The notes beneath the pieces are model-generated. The model saw nothing but the letters and a program-made list of their open reading frames with translations, ran no database searches and was not told where the DNA came from. The position numbers and the translations under genes were made by a program. From assembly GCF_040436345.1 (NCBI RefSeq), contig NC_133223.1, positions 30,243,493 through 30,307,492 of the forward strand: 64,000 nucleotides of DNA, written 5' to 3'. Position 1 is the stretch's first letter. The number at the start of each line of letters is the position of its first letter. Origin of the DNA: Pagrus major (taxonomy: Eukaryota > Chordata > Actinopteri > Spariformes > Sparidae). Below are positions 48,701 through 60,067 of this stretch, piece by piece.

Positions 48701-51700
48701 TAATTTGCACTGAAATGTCACTTTGCAAGAAAAAAAGCTGCCTTTACAATAATAACATCATCATAATCTGATGATTATTATTTTTTGCATTTACTCTGAG
48801 AATGTTGTTGTTATAATCACGGATGTTTCCTGAGGATTTTCTGTTACACTGAATATTGTTTTCAATAAATGTTATTTGCTAAATTTTGTTGTCATCACGT
48901 GCCACAGTTCATATTGCACAATAGATGCAAAGTGCCACGTTTCAGCAGGATTCAGAATAAGATTTAGTTCTTGAAGAATGTGATTAATAGTGATTTATAG
49001 TAAACACATCTGTTCCTTTAATATTTATTGACACAAACATTTTTGATGACAGCAAATTTCACTTCATCTGAACCTTTCCGAGGAGCAGGAGACCTTGAAG
49101 TCACACCTGAATCCTCTTTCATTCATGACATTATCTCAAAGGTTAACATATTTTAGTATAAAGTGTGCTTAATAACTAGTGCAAAATTATAAGTTGATTG
49201 ATTTATTAATTGATTTTGATGATGAATTAATCATTTAAGTCGATTAGCACGTCAAAGTGTCAAATGTTCTCTAATTCCAACTGTGTGGATTTGCTGCTTT
49301 CCTCCGTTTTATGTCATCATTAATTCAATATGTTTGAGTTTTGGAACAGGAGTCGGACAAAACAAGCTGTTTTTTAAAGTGTCACGTTCAGCTTTTCACA
49401 AGTTTCTGATGCTGTATAGACTGAACGATGAACAGAAAAATAATAAAATGATTGAATGAATCAGAAACTAAAGTGACTGTTAGCTGCAACCACAATAAAT
49501 ACGTGTGAGGTTGTATGTTTTGAGGGAATTAATATTATCCTCACTCATGTTTTTGTAATTGGTTAAAAACTCTGATGAATTCCTGCTGCAACAACTAGAT
49601 ATTTAGAAAGTGCTCTCCAGCAGCTGAATGTCTTCTGTGCATCAAAATACAACTCATAAAAAAGAACAATGTGTGGATTTTGGAGTATTTCTTTCTTAAC
49701 CACATGCATATTAATTAAGAGTCCTCCAACTTATGATTTGTCCTTTATAGTTACAGATAGATTAAGATTTTTTTTAGAAAGAGTCACTAACCTGCACAGA
49801 AGCCTTCTTCTATCAGGTGGGACAGTCTGTCCTCGCTCAGTCTCTGTGTTTCTAATTAATATTTTCCATCACACGTAACGATTTCATGACTCACCGACCT
49901 GCGTTAGCGCTGACAACAAAACAACAGGAGGCTGGAGACAATTACTGTCTTCACGAAGGTGTTTGATGAATTATTTACCTGACGAGCTCCTGACAGAAAA
50001 TCTTTAGAGAGGCACAAACACAAACTCGACTGTCAAAGGAAGCTGTCCACAATAAACATTTCACATTTATACATTTTACACTTTTGGTGTATTTCACATT
50101 ATCAAATGAGTGAAATTTAGAAAGAGTGTAGACTGTAGGGGATGTCCAGGCTTTTTGTAGGTTTTCCTTCCTTTCATTTGTCCTGTTGTTAACACTGTTT
50201 GCATGTAGTTGTTTTTTATTTATTTATTTATTGTTAATGGATGTTTAATGTTAATGTTCTTTGGTACAATATATAATAATCATGTGTTATTGTTCAATAA
50301 AAATATATTTGAAAACAAAAATCAGTGCACTAACTATCCAGTCTTGTTTTCCTGTGCCGACCATTTTCATTTTGTCTCCAGTAAATTTTTCTCCTCGCAC
50401 TTTATTACTGTTACAATGATCAGCTAGAGGAAATAATAATTGAGAAAGTGCTTTATAAATATCATGATTTATTATAATATAAGCAGTAGTAAATCCAGAT
50501 GTAGCAGCAGTATAAAAATGTTGTGGACAGATGAACTTCATGCAATCAGTTCTCCCTTTTTTCCCTCTAAGATCGAAATGAAGCTCCAATATTTTTGCAC
50601 TAATCTCACAGCATGTAGTCTTACACGTGTGCTTTAACACGTGTCAATTAAGGCTGCCACAAGTATATCACTATACTGCAAATACATGGCATATTAACAC
50701 AAACTGAAGGCGATTTGAGTCAGTGATGTTGGTTCAGTCATTCTAAGACGAATGAGGACACCTTGTGGTTGATGTGAGAGGAGGAGCACATACAGGATGA
50801 GCAGAGATTTACCATTAAAACCTCACATGTGGTCTGTTCTAGTGAAATTTAAAACTAAAAATCCAATAAATATTTTCCTAGTATCAGAAACTTCACTATG
50901 GATTTGAAAGAAGAGAATGTTTTTTTTTCCAGCTCGAATTATGTCTGAGAAACGTCTCACACCCCTCACGAAGCTTAATCCACTTCTCTGCTGTCTGTCT
51001 CTATGTTCAGTGAATCCAAAAATAATCAAAGTAGGACTTGTAGCTAAAACGTGATTTATATCCAATATAACTGACATTTTACTGCAAGGAAATTATGTCA
51101 CTTTAGAAGACAAGAATTTTTACTGCCTAATGACAAAAAAACTTGAAAAATCAAACAGCCTTTATAGTCATTTTAACTTTTAACCAAATTTAACATTTCA
51201 TCAGTCATCGTCGTTTATAGTACATAACATATCTTATATTATACATACACAGGTGGTTACATCTGGCATTAACTTCAGATTTGTCTTTAGTTAAATCTAA
51301 ACAAGGAGGAGAAGCTTACTGACCTTGTTGTGAACGAGTGTGAGCCTCAGGTCAGGTTTTATGATGGCGTAGGCCATCAGCAGGTCCTGCACCTTCTTCA
51401 CTTCCTCCTTACACTTCTTGGTGGAGGAGTAGTACTGCCGTCTGACTGGGAGATTCTTGAAGAGCTTCAGTACGCTCACTGTCGTACCTGAAAAACACAG
51501 AGAGGAAAGATGTGCAACCGCTTTTGATGTAAGATTGACTTTTGCTACTAGATCTACTCGGACACCATGGGGCTGAAACTTAATGGTCAAGGTGTGTGTT
51601 ATTCTAAAACTCTTCACAATGAACACCAATACCACCTGTATCATCAAGAGTTTTATGTGATCCCTTTAAGACTTGTTCATCAGCAAATTAATTTAGAAAT

Positions 51701-52531
51701 GAAACAACCACCTTCAAACAAACAACTGATAGAAAAAAACTTAATTCCTGTTAAGGCACACACCATGAGTAATCCCTCCATAAAAACAGACACTTCAATG
51801 ATTGTTGCCTCACCTTGACCTAAGTGAGACGGCTTCTGAGAAACAATCCCTCCTGTGAAGTTGAGTGTGTACTGTGTGCTGATGTCATCCTCCGCTGTCT
51901 TTGTGATGACAGACACCTGAAGGGAAGCAGATCAATAAGACATCTGGTGACCAACCATCACACTTTATATACTGTACAGTGATAAACCAGGAAGTAGATT
52001 TCATTCTTGATCATTCCTGATAAATGAGTCAGGCTATCTGTAAAATTTTATAAATGTATGCATGAGTGAGATGAATTTGTTTTCTATTCATGAGTTCAGT
52101 GCATGTATACAACTTAGAAATCAATTTAATAGATACTCACCTCGGCCACGGCGCAGATGGAGCCCAGCGCCTCTCCTCTGAAGCCGTACGTCTCCAGTCG
52201 CTCCAGGTCGTCGTGGCTGCAGATCTTTGAAGTGAAATGTCTCACGGCCATCACAGGAGTGTCTGCAGCTTCGATTCCATGGCCGTTATCACGCACTTCT
52301 ATCCGGTCCAAACCGTAGTTCTCCTGCAATGAGAAATACAATATATAATAATGGAGTCACCACCTTTACAATCAAAAGTCTGTCATTTAGTCACTGTACC
52401 AGTTTAATGTCAATGCTCGAAGCTCCAGCGTCCAGAGAATTTTCCATCAGTTCTTTCACAACGTTCACCACGGAGGTGATGACCTGGGAGCTGGACAGCA
52501 GCCGCACCGTGTCTGGAGGCAGCTGCTTCAT
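33775..52531 (-). CDS. pms1: PMS1, MutL-type mismatch repair protein
   Basis: A nuclear MutL homologue that pairs with MLH1. Twelve coding exons were traced in transcript order: 52531-52400, 52323-52141, 51916-51814, 51487-51324, 46478-46362, 42490-42368, 42281-42135, 42057-41255, 38170-37697, 37524-37394, 35058-34898 and 33999-33775. Phases join cleanly and give 920 residues (human 932). The N-terminal GHKL ATPase has Glu27 and Asn31 in [18 protein letters not shown] at 56-61 and [10 protein letters not shown] at 90-99. The NLTPDK loop ends the transducer domain. The long eighth exon is a poorly conserved acidic linker followed by an HMG box at roughly 535-610 ([10 protein letters not shown] to [14 protein letters not shown]). 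The C-terminal MLH1-binding part includes [29 protein letters not shown] and CIHGRPF. As known for PMS1, no endonuclease motif is seen. A non-coding first exon is likely at 53554 and above. Confidence 0.95.
34115..34300. repeat. Degraded copy of TTAA MITE family 1 inside a PMS1 intron
   Basis: Contains 'tagggggcagcataaccgct' and 'gtagctcagttagcc', which match the interior of the elements at 9712-10043 and 52838-53090. Clean ends were not found. Confidence 0.5.
36523..36905. mobile_element. TTAA-flanked MITE, family 2, in a PMS1 intron
   Basis: TTAAAGGATAA at the left edge is mirrored by TTATCCTTTAA at the right edge, and the inverted identity continues for about 60 bp ('acaggtcttggggagtacta', 'ctgcatatgtgaaaa'). 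A second inner inverted pair, 'cattgtgggtaatgtaggca' at 36689-36708, is mirrored at 36824-36843. TTAA on both sides suggests piggyBac-type insertion. It lies in the intron between the PMS1 exons at 37394-37524 and 34898-35058. Confidence 0.85.
38296..38574. repeat. 'GACCGATAT' repeat with inverted ends, copy A
   Basis: GAGCCCGACCGAT at the left is mirrored by ATCGGTCAGGCTC at the right. Related copies lie at 42623-42840 and 45045-45300, with an inverted fragment at 62335-62430. All but the last are in PMS1 introns. Confidence 0.65.
38575..41254. other. PMS1 intron interior
   Basis: No exon seen. It includes a possible repeat at 40640-40800 that shares 'tctgaaccaaacaaacatg' and 'acatctggagaa' with 44970-45020. 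The open frames are short and unsupported. Confidence 0.5.
42493..42518. repeat. (AAAT)n microsatellite next to a PMS1 exon
   Basis: About six ATAA units begin two bases beyond the AG acceptor of the PMS1 exon at 42368-42490. Confidence 0.85.
42623..42840 (+). repeat. 'GACCGATAT' repeat, copy B
   Basis: Starts 'ggagcctgaccgatatttgg' and contains 'caggaaaagatgcttgtggt', shared with copies A and C. Confidence 0.6.
45045..45300 (+). repeat. 'GACCGATAT' repeat, copy C (diverged)
   Basis: Contains 'agctgatattggcagagata', 'cgatatgaaaactttgtttt' and 'cagaaaaagatgcttgga', which align with copy B. Confidence 0.5.
45286..45545 (+). repeat. SINE- or MITE-like fish repeat ('tccttgggcaagatactgaa')
   Basis: Contains 'ggaggcatggcggttcctcc', 'tgtccttgggcaagatactg', 'gtttgtgaatgggtgagta' and 'gcgctttgaataggaagtgc', which in this order match a widespread teleost repeat that I recall. 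Class is uncertain; no polymerase III boxes were verified. Confidence 0.5.
48285..48662 (+). repeat. Dispersed repeat ending 'ttggcggaggtatgcactct', copy B
   Basis: Longer partner of 33075-33385, same orientation. It keeps a middle section (48540-48610) that copy A lacks. A minus-strand ORF at 48326-48517 is only a frame through this repeat. Confidence 0.75.
49195..49490 (+). repeat. Dispersed AT-rich fish repeat, copy 4
   Basis: Contains 'ttaatcatttaagtcgatta', 'gtggatttgctgctttcctc' and 'aggagtcggacaaaacaagc', matching the family at 6866-8392 and preserving its more distal part. Confidence 0.6.
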
Positions 52532-52837
52532 GATTTAAGTTATCTGTTGAAGAAAGGTCAGGTTTTAGTTCGGTCCTTCAGTCACAACAACAACAGCATG
52601 ACATGGAGGGGTGAAGCAAACCTTGAAAAATGTTTAAGATTTTAGTGAGATAAAACGCCTCCATGAGCCAGAATTTCAACGTAGAAATTACACAGTAAAA
52701 ACCACATTTAAATCCATTTGTGTCTCCGGCTTAAGCGGTCCACACACACATTTTGTTTTGAGATGGATCCAGACATCCAAAAGTCCAAATGGCACCTTCC
52801 CAAACTGACTCAAACACCAAAAGAAATCACACTGGCA

Positions 52838-53090
52838 TTAAAAGGTGCAATATGTAAGAATTCTGGTTGGAAAAAAATTCAAGACTTCACCAAAATTATC
52901 AACAGGATGGGTTCAAAGTTCTGGTGCTGGGCGGTGTAAAGGATACCAACACTTCCCCCATGCTCTGAGCACCCAGTCTGCACCACCAGCTGCACGGCTA
53001 ACTGAGCTACTAACTAGCTAGCAGCAGTTAGCGGCTACTCTGGTGATATGCTGCCCTCTATTGGACAATTCTCACATATTGCACCTTTAA
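52838..53090. mobile_element. TTAA-flanked MITE, family 1 copy B, in PMS1 intron 1
   Basis: TTAAAAGGTGCAATATGTAA at the left is mirrored by 'cacatattgcacctttaa' at the right, with TTAA on both sides. It shares its interior with 9712-10043 but is about 80 bp shorter. It lies between the PMS1 start exon and the probable non-coding exon, 0.5-1 kb from the shared promoter. Confidence 0.8.
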
Positions 53091-53553
53091 TTAATCTTGA
53101 TGAAATAAAAGTGCTCTCATGTCAAAACTAAAGTCTCACACGAAGAAAACCAGCGTTAATGAGGTAACTTTTTAAATCAGCATATAACTAAAATATGACA
53201 CCTGAATGCCAGAATACCTCACCTGGTAAGATTATATCAGGTTTGTAGCTAGAGAGCAACAAATGCCAATTCACTGCGAGACCAAACAGTCAAGATATCG
53301 TTTTCAGTCAAGAAGACATTCAGTCAGAATCAACTAAATATTAAATATAACCCTCAGGTAGCAGTGAACACACAAATAAAGCGGTTTACAGTAGCCTCGC
53401 TACACAGTTAGCTAGCTGCTCTGCAACTTATCTTAGCTAACGACTCATCGTTAGCTTACGATTAAAAGCCCGACTTAACGGCGACATTACAAACTCGTAT
53501 TAACCTGAATATTAACGTTGATAAATTACTTTATAAGAAAGTTAAACGCTCAC

Positions 53554-53960
53554 TTTCGCGGGTCCTTCCGACGGCAGCGCCACATTAATCTTTCATAAAC
53601 AAAACACACACGAGCCACACTCCGGAAACAGCCCGATTCCCGCCCCCTTTGCTGCACGCTGATTGGTTAGAAGTGACACAAGGGCGGGCTCAGAAAAAAC
53701 GCTTCCGATTTTTACACCCTGATTTTAGACTAGCAGGTACTCAGAAACCGATTTTTCGCGAGGATCGCCGCACCAAAAACCCAACACGGTTAAGCTTTAA
53801 CTCCCTAACTTTGAACACGTGTAATCTAAACCTTCACATGAGCGTTTATTTGGTGGGATTTAATGGGGGCGGGACGCAGCCTGAGAAGACAACTCGAGGG
53901 CAGTAAATACCCGCTGGAGCTGCTTTGAAACCACGTCTACTTCCGCTCGGGTCAGTCTAC
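53554..53960. promoter_or_regulatory. Shared head-to-head promoter of PMS1 (-) and ORMDL1 (+)
   Basis: A CpG-containing stretch without TATA. It has an ETS-type CCGGAA at 53622-53627, a reverse CCAAT box (ATTGG) at 53662-53666, GC boxes (CCGCCC at 53639-53644, GGGCGG at 53682-53687, GGGCGGG at 53867-53873) and an ETS-type CTTCCG at 53940-53945. On the minus strand a splice donor (GTGAGC) at 53553 marks the end of a probable PMS1 leader exon. On the plus strand a donor (GTAAGT) at 54062 ends a probable ORMDL1 leader exon. The head-to-head arrangement is also known in mammals. Confidence 0.75.
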
Positions 53961-54061
53961 GACGTGCTGTCTGCGCTGACTGCACACATCAACAAGGAGA
54001 TAAACCATTTCTCTCCGTAGCTGTTCGTTTCTATAAATACCTCCACTGCTCGCTACTACCT
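53950..54061 (+). other. ormdl1: Probable ORMDL1 non-coding leader exon
   Basis: Lies after the GC boxes and ends at a strong donor, GTAAGT at 54062-54067. It would splice to the acceptor CACAG at 55963-55967, six bases upstream of the ORMDL1 start. The transcription start is not determined. Confidence 0.5.
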
Positions 54062-55533
54062 GTAAGTTTACGCTGCTGGGTGTGTGACTGTTAAAGGGCT
54101 CATTTTAATACGTGCTGTTTCTTATTGACGTGATGACGCTGAAGAACTTGGGGTAGACTAGTGGTGCTTGGGTCCGGGCTATGTGCTGGAAACGAAAACA
54201 CGTCCTCGGGATGTTGACGTTGCACACCTACTTAACAATGCGAAATGGACATTATATAATAAATAACACGCGTTCGCATTAAGTCACTAATGAGTATTAT
54301 CAGTTTAATCACGTAATTGCTTATCTAAAGGTGTTTGAGCAGCTGTGTAGCTACGAAAAGTAATCAGCAAATAGCCTGAGCCAGTGACAGTTGTTTGAGC
54401 ACCAAAGCCCATATGATTTTTGTTTAACTTTAACTTCAGATATTGTTTGCGGTTTTCTCAGTCACTCCTGTGGTTGCTGATACCCACTTTCTTCACGTAA
54501 TCGGTGTTGTTATCAGTTCCGTTATCTTGCATCAACTTTAAACCTCTTATCTGTCGACTGAGATGAGCAACAGCATCCCAGATGCAGCAGATATCTTCAT
54601 GTCACACTGGAGTCATTGTGGACACTTATTTGGCTCATGTAATGTCAGACTGAGACGTGAAATTAGGTCAAACTCGTGGTGAAGGCGTGCATGTTTTTGA
54701 CAGTTAATAGGTGTCAAAATGTTGGTCTAGTTGTGAATGTGTCTTGAATGACTGCAACTTTAAACTCTGGTCTTTAATCCAGCATGGCAGCTCCAAGTGT
54801 GCCGGAGGCCAAAGTTCAATAAGATTGCACAAGATGTTTTTTTGTTATCTTATTTAGACTTGCAGGGAGGGCAAAGTGCTTCAATTGAACATGTGTTGTG
54901 TGATTTACTTTTTTCAAATAAAGGTATCTCACATAGAAACACTGTGCATGATGAACTTCTGCACTCCTCTGCAGGAAGCAAAGTGTATTTGACGTTTTTT
55001 GGGCTCTTTAAAGCCAAAAATGAACCCTTTTATAGATGTTTTATAGTACAGTTATGAGCATGATGTCAACACTAAAAAATCTAAGGAAATGCCACTCAAA
55101 TACATTGGTGTCTCCTGCGAGGTCGTCCACACATACATTGTTATGGATATAGCAATTTAACACCACACATGATTGTTTTTTTTTGTTTTTTTTAAAAAAC
55201 ATCTAAAAAAATCTACCAAAAAAAAGTCTTCATGTATATTTTAACTTTGCCCAAATGTTAAACTTCATTAGTCATCATTGTTGATTTTAAACATGTACAT
55301 ACATGCATGTGTACGCTGCTGAGTGGCCACTGCCAATTACATCTGGACATTTTGTAGATGTTTTATAGCACAGTTATGAAATTCTAGGTTGTTCACACCA
55401 GACATAAAGTATTTCATCATCATCTCTAAAAACAGTGGAAACTAGAGATGTTATGACACCATTATTTCCTTCCCTTTACCTGAAATGTGTGTATCGGTCG
55501 ATGCAGAGTACCGATCAGATACCTGTGTATAAA

Positions 55534-55540
<7 letters not shown>

Positions 55541-55596
<56 letters not shown>

Positions 55597-55610
55597 GTGT
55601 GTGTGTGTAT
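55541..55610. repeat. (AT)n/(GT)n microsatellite in ORMDL1 leader intron
   Basis: About 60 bases of alternating AT, broken once, passing into GT. Confidence 0.95.
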
Positions 55611-55973
55611 AGTACTCAAAGGAAAGGTTCACCCAAAAGTGAAAATTCAGTCGTTATCTACCATTTTATAGATGTTTTATTGTACAATTATGAAATTCTA
55701 GGTCATTCCCACTGATTACCAGACATAAAGCATTTCATCATCATGTCTAACGACAGTGACCGTGTCAACCACATGGAGACTAGAGATGTTCAGACACCAT
55801 TTTCACAGCTAAGTTGATCTACATCTGGAGGAGGTGGGACTATGTGGGCACTACAGCGGTGCATGTGTCAACTTGCTGTCGGAGGAGACTTTTTATTTAT
55901 TATTTTAAAACGTTTTGAGGGATAGCTGATATATTGTTAAGTAAATACTTGTGTCTTCTGTTCACAGACCAGA

Positions 55974-58268
55974 ATGAATGTGGGTGTGGCACACAGTGAG
56001 GTGAACCCAAACACTCGGGTCATGAACAGTCGAGGGATCTGGCTGACCTACGCACTCGGGGTTGGAATACTTCACATTGTGCTCTTGAGCATACCCTTCT
56101 TTAGCGTGCCGGTGGTGTGGACGCTCACTAATGTCATACACAACTTTGTAAGTTATATCTCACACTGTCTCTGCTGCTGCTCACCACCACCAGACCAAAC
56201 CTACAAACTAGGCCATCAGATTATCGTCAGATCAACCTCCAGATACACTTTTATCAGTTTGACGAACTGAACAGCTTCATGTCTGTTACCTCCCGACTCG
56301 CCCGTGCTTGTTGAGATTTGCTCTATTTTTGGGGAGCCTGTCGTTCTGGCAGCCTGACACGTGGCCCATTATGATAATTTCCACAAAACTGACCTTTCAT
56401 TGTTACATGGCTGGCCTCAAATAAAGGAACATGTGTGTGACGACATGGTGTAGTTAACAAGGATTGTTTATCACAGCCAATACGGAAGGCTATTAACAGT
56501 AACGACTGAGGTCAACTATAGCCTATTGTTTTCCACACAATACAACAGCAGTGTGCCGATTATGACTTAGCCACATGTCAGCGTTCTAGCTTTTATTACT
56601 TTTCGGTCTGTAATGCAGGTTTTCCATTTAAAGCTGAATTCATGGGTTTGTGTAATTGGACATTCCCAAGTTAGCTTTCTTTGCAATAAATCTGCATCAT
56701 CCTGTCCTTTTTTTTGGGCTCTTGAATATGTATTTATCAACCAGAACCCGGCGGGAGACGTGTTGTTTCTGTTGAGATTCTTCTGCTTCTACTCTTTAAC
56801 TTAAACACTCTTTTACTCGTTTGGTTCTCAGCCTGCGGCTCAGGACTCCCAAGTCGGTCTCGAGTTACTTTCCAGGGGTCGCCAGGTGGTTGTGGGGATA
56901 AAAATAAAATCTAAAAATAAACTTTTGTTGGTCTTGGGAAAGGTTTTTACGTAACATTGCTCGTACCAGTGATAATTACCCCATAAATGATTTGGTTGAG
57001 TCTTTTTTAGAGAGCCAAAGCGTCATTTTTCATTCACTTTTTTGAACATTATAAGAACTGTGGACAGAAAAGGCAAATAAGGGACAAAAAACAAACAAAA
57101 ACAGTAAATACAAGGTTGTGGGACAATCAGTAAATCAAGGCAAATTTCCCATTTTTTAGAATAAAAAGTAGTAGCAGTGTTTATCAGGGATCTGTCTGTT
57201 TTGTCACTCCTGGGCTGTTATGAGTTAAAAGTCCCAGTGAAGGTGAGGCAGGCCTGAACACGAACCAGATTTTTTTCTAGGGGTCACGATTTCAAAAAGG
57301 ATGAAAACCACTCCTTTTAACAAAGACACAAAAACTGCAGCAACAAGAGGTTATAGAGTTGAATTCTCACGAATTTGTGAGAAAAAAAAGAGTAAAGGTA
57401 AACAGACTTTTGTACTTCAGCCAGAGGCTTCATGAACTGTATTTGCAAAGAAAACAAGAAATTGTTTAACTTCTTATATACCTTCTGTGCACTGTGAACA
57501 TTATAAAAATACGATGTTAAACAAGACAAGTTACTTCTATTTAATCTGTCTGTTATGGCTTTGTTCTCTACAGACTGTATTAACTGAACTACTGACTGTT
57601 TGTGTCTCCACAGGGAATGTATGTCTTCATGCACGCAGTGAAGGGAACACCGTTCGAGACCCCCGACCAAGGAAAAGCCAGACTTCTTACACATTGGGAG
57701 CAGCTCGACTACGGCGTGCAGTTCACTTCATCTAGAAAGTTTTTCACCATCTCACCAATCATTCTGTATGTACCAAATATTGTTTGATTCTGTCTTTTTT
57801 TAGATATTTTATAGTAAAGTATAAAATCCCCAGAACATTCACACTGATTATCAGACATAAAAAGCCTTTCATCATCCTCTCTAATGTTGAACAGCATAGA
57901 AACTATATCGGATATCTACTTCAGCTGTTTAGGAGAATACTGCAACGCTGTTTTGCTGTGAAGCTCCAGAAATGTTTTGTGGACTATGCGACTTCACCTG
58001 ACAAAGTGTGTGTGCAGGATTACTATACAGACACTTGTTCTGCACGTTGTTTTATCTTGATGCATATTTCTTGTATGAAAGCGATTATATTTCTTTAGTT
58101 TTTGAGTGAACCCGTCTTGTTTTGCTCCACAGATACTTCCTTGCAAGTTTCTACACAAAGTACGACACGACACACTTCGTCATAAACACGGCCTCACTGC
58201 TGAGCGTCCTGATCCCCAAACTGCCGCAGCTACACGGAGTCAGACTCTTCGGCATCAACAAGTATTAA
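55974..58268 (+). CDS. ormdl1: ORMDL1, ORM-like ER membrane regulator of sphingolipid synthesis
   Basis: An endoplasmic reticulum membrane protein that binds and restrains serine palmitoyltransferase when ceramide is plentiful. Coding exons are 55974-56147, 57614-57765 and 58133-58268; phases fit and give 153 residues, the exact family length. The N-terminus [20 protein letters not shown] is the family start, with [11 protein letters not shown] nearly invariant. Hydrophobic segments lie at about 22-42, 43-65 and 95-136, with the charged loop [21 protein letters not shown] between them. The C-terminus [11 protein letters not shown] matches ORMDL1. The upstream ATG choice is supported by an acceptor just six bases before it. 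It is divergently paired with PMS1, as in human. Confidence 0.96.
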
Positions 58269-60060
58269 GTTATTGTAAAATGCTGCTGTGCCTCATAGCA
58301 ACACAAGTTAATTCCTGTGTAGTGTGTACCGCCGATGTGTGTACTAAGTCGTACAGTTTGTGTAAACGTCACTGTTTAGATTTATCAGGTTTAAGATGAA
58401 ATGTAAAAAAATAAACAGGTTTGTAGATGACAGGATGCCATATGCATTACTAACGTATGTGAATATTTAATAATGTAATTTTGGCCTGCGCTGACCTGGG
58501 CTGGCCCGGGCAGCAGCGAGGCTCTTTTGGTTGAGTTTATTTTTGTCTGTCTTTGCCCTCAATTTCACATGGCAACACTAACTGTGAGTGTGAGTCTGTT
58601 TCTAACCACAAAGATGTTCCCAGATGTATTTTTCAAAGATGTTTACTTCCTGAGGGTCGGAGCCTGTTGTTTATTGGTGCACTCTCATTTTGTAATGGGT
58701 GTCGAACTTATTCATGCTGAGTGAAGAGTGGAGTCCTCCTTATTTGCATGATTTCCTTGGTATGTGAATCATTTCATTTGTAACTCAATCAGAAGAGGGC
58801 AGGCGTTTTTCTTTGTACAGTTTTTTTTTGTGAATGTTTTGTCCTGTATGTAGAAAAGAGACAAGTTCTTGTTGTCAGGTTCAGTGTTTACTGAGGGAGG
58901 TCGATAAAACTTACTTTCATGTAGCTGCTCTCTTCAGATTTTGACTTTTTGCTATCATCAAGGCAGCGAGTCCTGCTTTGTTTGGCCATAGCTCAAAGTA
59001 TCCCTGAGAAGTCTTGTACTTAATCTTATTAAAATGTTTGTGCCCTCACTTCGTTTCATCACTCATTAATTGCTGCATTGCATGGTTGCTAATGATTATG
59101 GGATTTGTGTACTTCCCACAAAGGAGAGGTCAGTTACGTCGAGGATTTTCTCAGATTATAAGGGAATTTAACACTTGCTTTAGTTGGCGTATTGATATTA
59201 AACATATTTTACAACCCCCCCTTTGATACGAGCTGCTCTCATGAACTGTGTGGACAGGGGAAAGTTCAGCTGTGGCGAACAAAAAAACCTTTGACCTGTG
59301 AAGTAACACAACCCGGGGCTTATCAGGAAAGGCTTTAACACCTGTCTAAACCTGGTGCTGAATTCACACACAGGATAACAGCTGTAATAAAGGAGCATTA
59401 CAAAAAATTGCACAAGAATAACATGAACGTTCTTCATCAATATGGTGAACATTTATCAAGGAAATAAAGCTTCTCCAATACTAAAAAAATGTACTTGAAA
59501 ATATTCCATTTTTATTTTCAGACCACTTCAGAAATGATAAACACAAGTTCTTATAACTTGAAGTCTTGTGATTTTAAATTCTTTAAAATAAGTTTCTAAA
59601 GAAACATGAGCAACATGTTAGCCGACATCCAGCATGCACTTTAGTGTTCAAACTCTCCTGAGAAACTTAGGATGGAAACTTGGGGCATCTTTATAACATT
59701 GTCTGTAGATGGTGATGGTGCTTTCCTATCCTGCAGGAGACACGCGTTGTCATCTGTTAAACTTGAAGTGCACCTCTTCCTTCTGACTCCAACAAATTAT
59801 TAACATTTTTATTGTGCTAATTTTGTACCTGAAGTCAGGCGTCAGTGTCACTGACTTTCTCTTTAATCCTTCAAACAAGTCTACTGTAAGTTTAATGTCA
59901 GGGTCGAACACTAAGGAACTTTGTTTTTGGTTTTCATCTACCACTCGTGCTCTCAATACAACAAGCACATAATTAAAAACCTTATTTAAAAAAAATGCTT
60001 GTATAAAACATCTCTTCCAGTTGTTACACCTGTGATAACTAAAACTCAGAGCTTTCCAAG
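58269..60060 (+). other. ORMDL1 3'UTR and spacer before ADAT3
   Basis: AATAAA at 58410-58415 offers a short 3'UTR; another at 59463-59468 could give a longer form. No exon was found up to the ADAT3 stop. On the minus strand, AATAAA at 59808-59813 could serve ADAT3, so the two transcripts would converge and may come close to overlapping. Confidence 0.5.
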
Positions 60061-60067
60061 TCCACTA

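Larger units (their letters stand above)
46479..51323. other. PMS1 intron interior, largest intron
   Basis: At 4.8 kb this is the largest PMS1 intron. No exon was seen. It carries dispersed repeats at 48285-48662 and 49195-49490; the rest is AT-rich and unremarkable. Confidence 0.5.

Noticed and set aside
54784-54822. Short frame MAAPSVPEAKVQ after a CAG acceptor-like site
   Set aside because: It looks like the start of a protein and sits in the ORMDL1 leader intron, but it stops after 12 codons and no donor follows in frame. At most it is an upstream ORF of an unproven alternative exon.
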